Below are positions 5,255-6,435 of a stretch of DNA of 6,435 nucleotides, piece after piece. How positions within the stretch are numbered: the first letter of the stretch is position 1; each line of letters opens with the position of its first letter. Below the pieces are notes generated by a model that saw nothing but the letters and a program-made list of their open reading frames with translations, was not told where the DNA came from and ran no database searches. Source of the DNA: an uncultured Eggerthellaceae bacterium. GTDB taxonomy: Bacteria > Actinomycetota > Coriobacteriia > Coriobacteriales > Eggerthellaceae. The stretch is taken from assembly GCA_948829205.1 (NCBI GenBank), contig CAQLOA010000067.1, forward strand, positions 1 through 6,435, given 5' to 3'. A program made the position numbers and the translations under genes.

Positions 5255-6435
5255 ATACGACAATGAAAAGGCGTCCACGAATGCAGGAAATCTCGATGCC
5301 CAGGCGCAGCACCGCTTTTCAGAAAGCTACCAGCAGCGCAGGCAGGCCCTGATTGCCGAATATGGCAACAGGCAGGAAGGCAGCTCGGCGCCAAACGCCT
5401 CTTCTTCCCGCTTCAAGTGGAGAACCGTCGCGATCGCCGCGGCTGCAGCCTTGGTGGTCGTGCCCGTAAGCGCCTGGGCCGTGGCCAGCAACGCCGACTT
5501 CTTCGCCGGCGCGTTCGGAAGCAATGCCCGCGAAAGCGTGCAGGCCCACGACGAGGTGCAGGGATACAAGGACGGCAATCCCGTGATGGTGACGTATCCA
5601 ACCCGGGAATACGTCGAGGCCGACATCGAAGCAGCGGAGGAGCTGCTTGGGCCATACACCTCCACCGAAGAGACCAAGGTGGACATAGGGGACCACACGC
5701 TCACGATTCAGTCGGCCGTGCGCGACAAGGACACCATGGTTGTCGGCTACACGCTCGAGCGCCAGGGAGGAGTGACCGCCCTGCAATGGGACGAACTCAC
5801 GAACCAGGGCAAAGGGGCCTACCAACCCGACGACGAACCCTATTACTGGGACTTTGTCGCAGGCACCGCCGAGGAATCCAAAGCCGAAATACTGGCCGAG
5901 CGCCTTAACGCTGGAACCCCTGATTACGAAAACGAAGAGCAGCCTGCGTTCAACGATGAAGAGTTGTTCCCAAACTGGGCTTCCAACTGCACTTTGGTTG
6001 ACCCGGAGCGCAGCACTTCCGACAAGCTGTATTGCTACGACTACCTGATCTTCGGAGAAACGCCCACCAACAGTGGCTCCGTGACGCTTCAGGTCTCCAA
6101 GCGTCACGAAAACGAAGCCGAACAAGAAACGACCACTGTAGAGCAAGAGGTGAAAATCCCGCTGAAAGACGCGGTCTCCTGCAGGACGCTCAGCGCAGAA
6201 GGCGTCGGATCGATAGACGCTTCCCCCATCTCGTTGGCGTTCGCCCATACAGGCGATGGAGACATAGTTGACGAGGAAATCGCACGCGCCGACTACGACA
6301 AGTATTTCGGCGAAAGGTTCGGACCGTTCGAAGATTTCCTGGAGGGATGCTACTCGGAGACCGAAGTTGACGCATGCGGCAAAGTGGTAGTCAAATACAA
6401 GAACGGAAGCGAATACACCGTGATCGACGACATAG
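5235..6435 (+). CDS. Single-pass membrane protein, probable anti-sigma factor or sensor partner; 3' end cut by window edge
   Basis: An open frame of 400 codons from the ATG at 5235 to the right edge without a stop. I do not recognise the family with certainty; it resembles proteins of DUF4179 type in layout only. Residues 1-63 are hydrophilic and carry arginine/lysine near the membrane (RFKWR, 59-63), so this end should be cytoplasmic. A helix-prone segment, QAQHRFSESYQQRRQALIAE (23-42), is a candidate sigma-binding part. Residues 64-84 form one membrane helix rich in Ala and Val. Everything after about 85 should be extracytoplasmic; it is acidic, probably beta-rich, and has five cysteines (C252, C267, C316, C372, C381) that could form disulfides. 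No HxxxCxxC zinc anti-sigma motif is present. The start overlaps the sigma factor gene by 20 bases in another frame, with AGG 7 bases upstream, implying coupled translation. The second half uses more A/T-rich codons than the other genes. Confidence 0.85.
   Translation, partial: MRSQAFRYDNEKASTNAGNLDAQAQHRFSESYQQRRQALIAEYGNRQEGSSAPNASSSRFKWRTVAIAAAAALVVVPVSAWAVASNADFFAGAFGSNARESVQAHDEVQGYKDGNPVMVTYPTREYVEADIEAAEELLGPYTSTEETKVDIGDHTLTIQSAVRDKDTMVVGYTLERQGGVTALQWDELTNQGKGAYQPDDEPYYWDFVAGTAEESKAEILAERLNAGTPDYENEEQPAFNDEELFPNWASNCTLVDPERSTSDKLYCYDYLIFGETPTNSGSVTLQVSKRHENEAEQETTTVEQEVKIPLKDAVSCRTLSAEGVGSIDASPISLAFAHTGDGDIVDEEIARADYDKYFGERFGPFEDFLEGCYSETEVDACGKVVVKYKNGSEYTVIDDI

Noticed and set aside
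5319..6248. Minus-strand open frame of 309 codons
   Set aside because: It is antisense to the sigma-linked membrane protein, which has a coherent topology (tail, membrane helix, outside domain) and an overlapping start typical of an operon. The antisense product shows no motif.

Overview
The window is GC-rich, densely coded chromosomal DNA holding five protein genes and one larger non-coding stretch. The Shine-Dalgarno sequences AAGGTGA and GAAAGG, the high GC content, and the combination of a PcsB-like M23 hydrolase, a YgiQ-family radical SAM protein and a sigma factor with a membrane partner fit an actinobacterium. A member of the Coriobacteriia/Eggerthellaceae is my best guess. That placement is inference from gene content and style, with no marker gene to prove it.

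Minus strand, read right to left. An endonuclease IV (Nfo) family gene occupies 4364-3540. It is followed by a 209-base gap with GC-rich repeats that can form alternative hairpins. Then comes a tight three-gene unit: a secreted PcsB-like coiled-coil/M23 peptidoglycan hydrolase (3330-2146), a GNAT acetyltransferase (2133-1585, 12 bases downstream), and a YgiQ-family radical SAM protein (from 1588, start overlapping the GNAT stop as ATGA). The radical SAM gene runs off the left edge with 529 codons visible.

Plus strand. Divergent from the Nfo-like gene, across a 344-base non-coding region (4365-4708), lies an ECF-like sigma-70 family factor (4709-5254). A single-pass membrane protein with a large extracytoplasmic domain (5235 to the right edge, incomplete) overlaps its end by 20 bases. 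This layout is typical of a sigma factor paired with its membrane-bound regulator, but the partner lacks the zinc anti-sigma motif. The region between the divergent genes has a weak promoter-like element, a perfect 10-bp palindrome just downstream of it, and repeated CGTTTACGC-like motifs.

The two most notable points are as follows. The Nfo-like protein keeps the family scaffold but has lost four of the nine zinc-ligand residues known from E. coli endonuclease IV. The sigma-linked membrane protein has an extracytoplasmic domain I do not recognise, with five cysteines in the visible part. I saw no mobile element, CRISPR array, tRNA or rRNA.
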